5,239 bases of DNA, from the NCBI GenBank assembly GCA_037440525.1, contig JBBITW010000219.1:1-5239 (forward strand). Direction: 5' to 3'. The translations under genes and the position numbers were made by a program. Below are positions 5,071-5,239 of this stretch, in pieces (the stretch's first letter is position 1; each line of letters opens with the position of its first letter). The DNA is from JBBITW01 sp037440525 (GTDB taxonomy: Bacteria; Desulfobacterota; BSN033; UBA1163). The notes under the pieces were generated by a model that made no database searches, was not told the origin of the DNA, and was given only the letters and a program-made list of their open reading frames with translations.

Positions 5071-5239
5071 AAAGACTCGCTAAAGGAAATGGATGGATTC
5101 ATTGGAAATCACACCTGATTATTCCGATATTCCACTAAAATCAACCTTAATTCCATCATTATTACTCAGAGCAATTAAATCTCTACAATTATACCCTCAC
5201 CTCGGTTGCGAGTAGTACCAACCTCCCCTCTCCCCAATG
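5071..5239. other. Non-coding right flank with C-rich edge
   Basis: I see no convincing coding sequence on either strand. Most of it is AT-rich with no clear structure. From about 5191 the composition changes to C-rich on the + strand, with CCCTCACC and then CCTCCCCTCTCCCC running to the edge. A weak 5-bp inverted repeat GGTTG/CAACC (5204-5208 with 5219-5223) lies within it. The C-rich text resembles the complement of the GGGGAGGTGGGG stretch at 126-137 and may be the truncated start of another intergenic repeat. Confidence 0.3.

Noticed and set aside
5177..5239. Short - strand frame running in from the right edge (reads GEVGTTRNRGEG before a stop)
   Set aside because: It is only about 20 codons, low complexity in the C-rich repeat-like stretch, and matches nothing I recognise.

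Overview
This window holds one complete, intact five-gene operon for a LivKHMGF-type (hydrophobic amino acid transporter, HAAT) ABC importer. All genes are on the + strand, in the order substrate-binding protein, permease LivH, permease LivM, ATPase LivG, ATPase LivF. I found no frameshift, broken gene, RNA gene, CRISPR array or insertion sequence.

The host looks like a Gram-negative bacterium. The binding protein has an ordinary Sec signal peptide and no lipobox cysteine, which fits a free periplasmic protein. The DNA is moderately AT-rich by eye, arginine is often AGA, AGG or CGA, and ribosome-binding sites vary from strong to absent. The flanks carry short GC-rich hairpins and C-rich stretches of the kind seen as dispersed intergenic repeats. 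None of this fixes the taxon; an uncultured or anaerobic lineage is a guess.

Layout: 1-291 is non-coding and holds two hairpin or repeat units, a perfect TTGACA -35 box with a weak -10, an inverted repeat over the promoter, and a strong Shine-Dalgarno. The binding protein gene is at 292-1605. The 129-base gap at 1606-1734 is the most structured part of the window: it has a small hairpin, a near-perfect 15-bp stem that looks like a leaky terminator or mRNA stabiliser, a palindrome, and a second hairpin ending 13 nt before livH, which has no clear Shine-Dalgarno. livH (1735-2592), livM (2586-3596), livG (3601-4326) and livF (4313-5017) are tightly packed, overlapping by 7 nt, separated by 4 nt, and overlapping by 14 nt. 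The region 5018-5239 has no gene; it holds a hairpin whose T-run lies on the - strand and ends in C-rich sequence.

How it works: the periplasmic protein captures a ligand and delivers it to the LivH-LivM channel, which is powered by the LivG-LivF ATPase pair. The substrate cannot be read from sequence. The binding protein is longer than classical LivK and resembles a LIVBP-like subgroup of unknown ligand. The most notable protein feature is a complementary asymmetry in the ATPases. LivG has a degenerate signature (LSIAL in place of LSGGQ) but keeps its H-loop histidine. LivF has a canonical LSGGE signature but glutamine in place of the H-loop histidine. In a head-to-tail dimer this gives one complete and one doubly degenerate ATP site. 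I see no wholly new system here; the points of interest are this asymmetry and the regulatory RNA and DNA structure around livK and livH.
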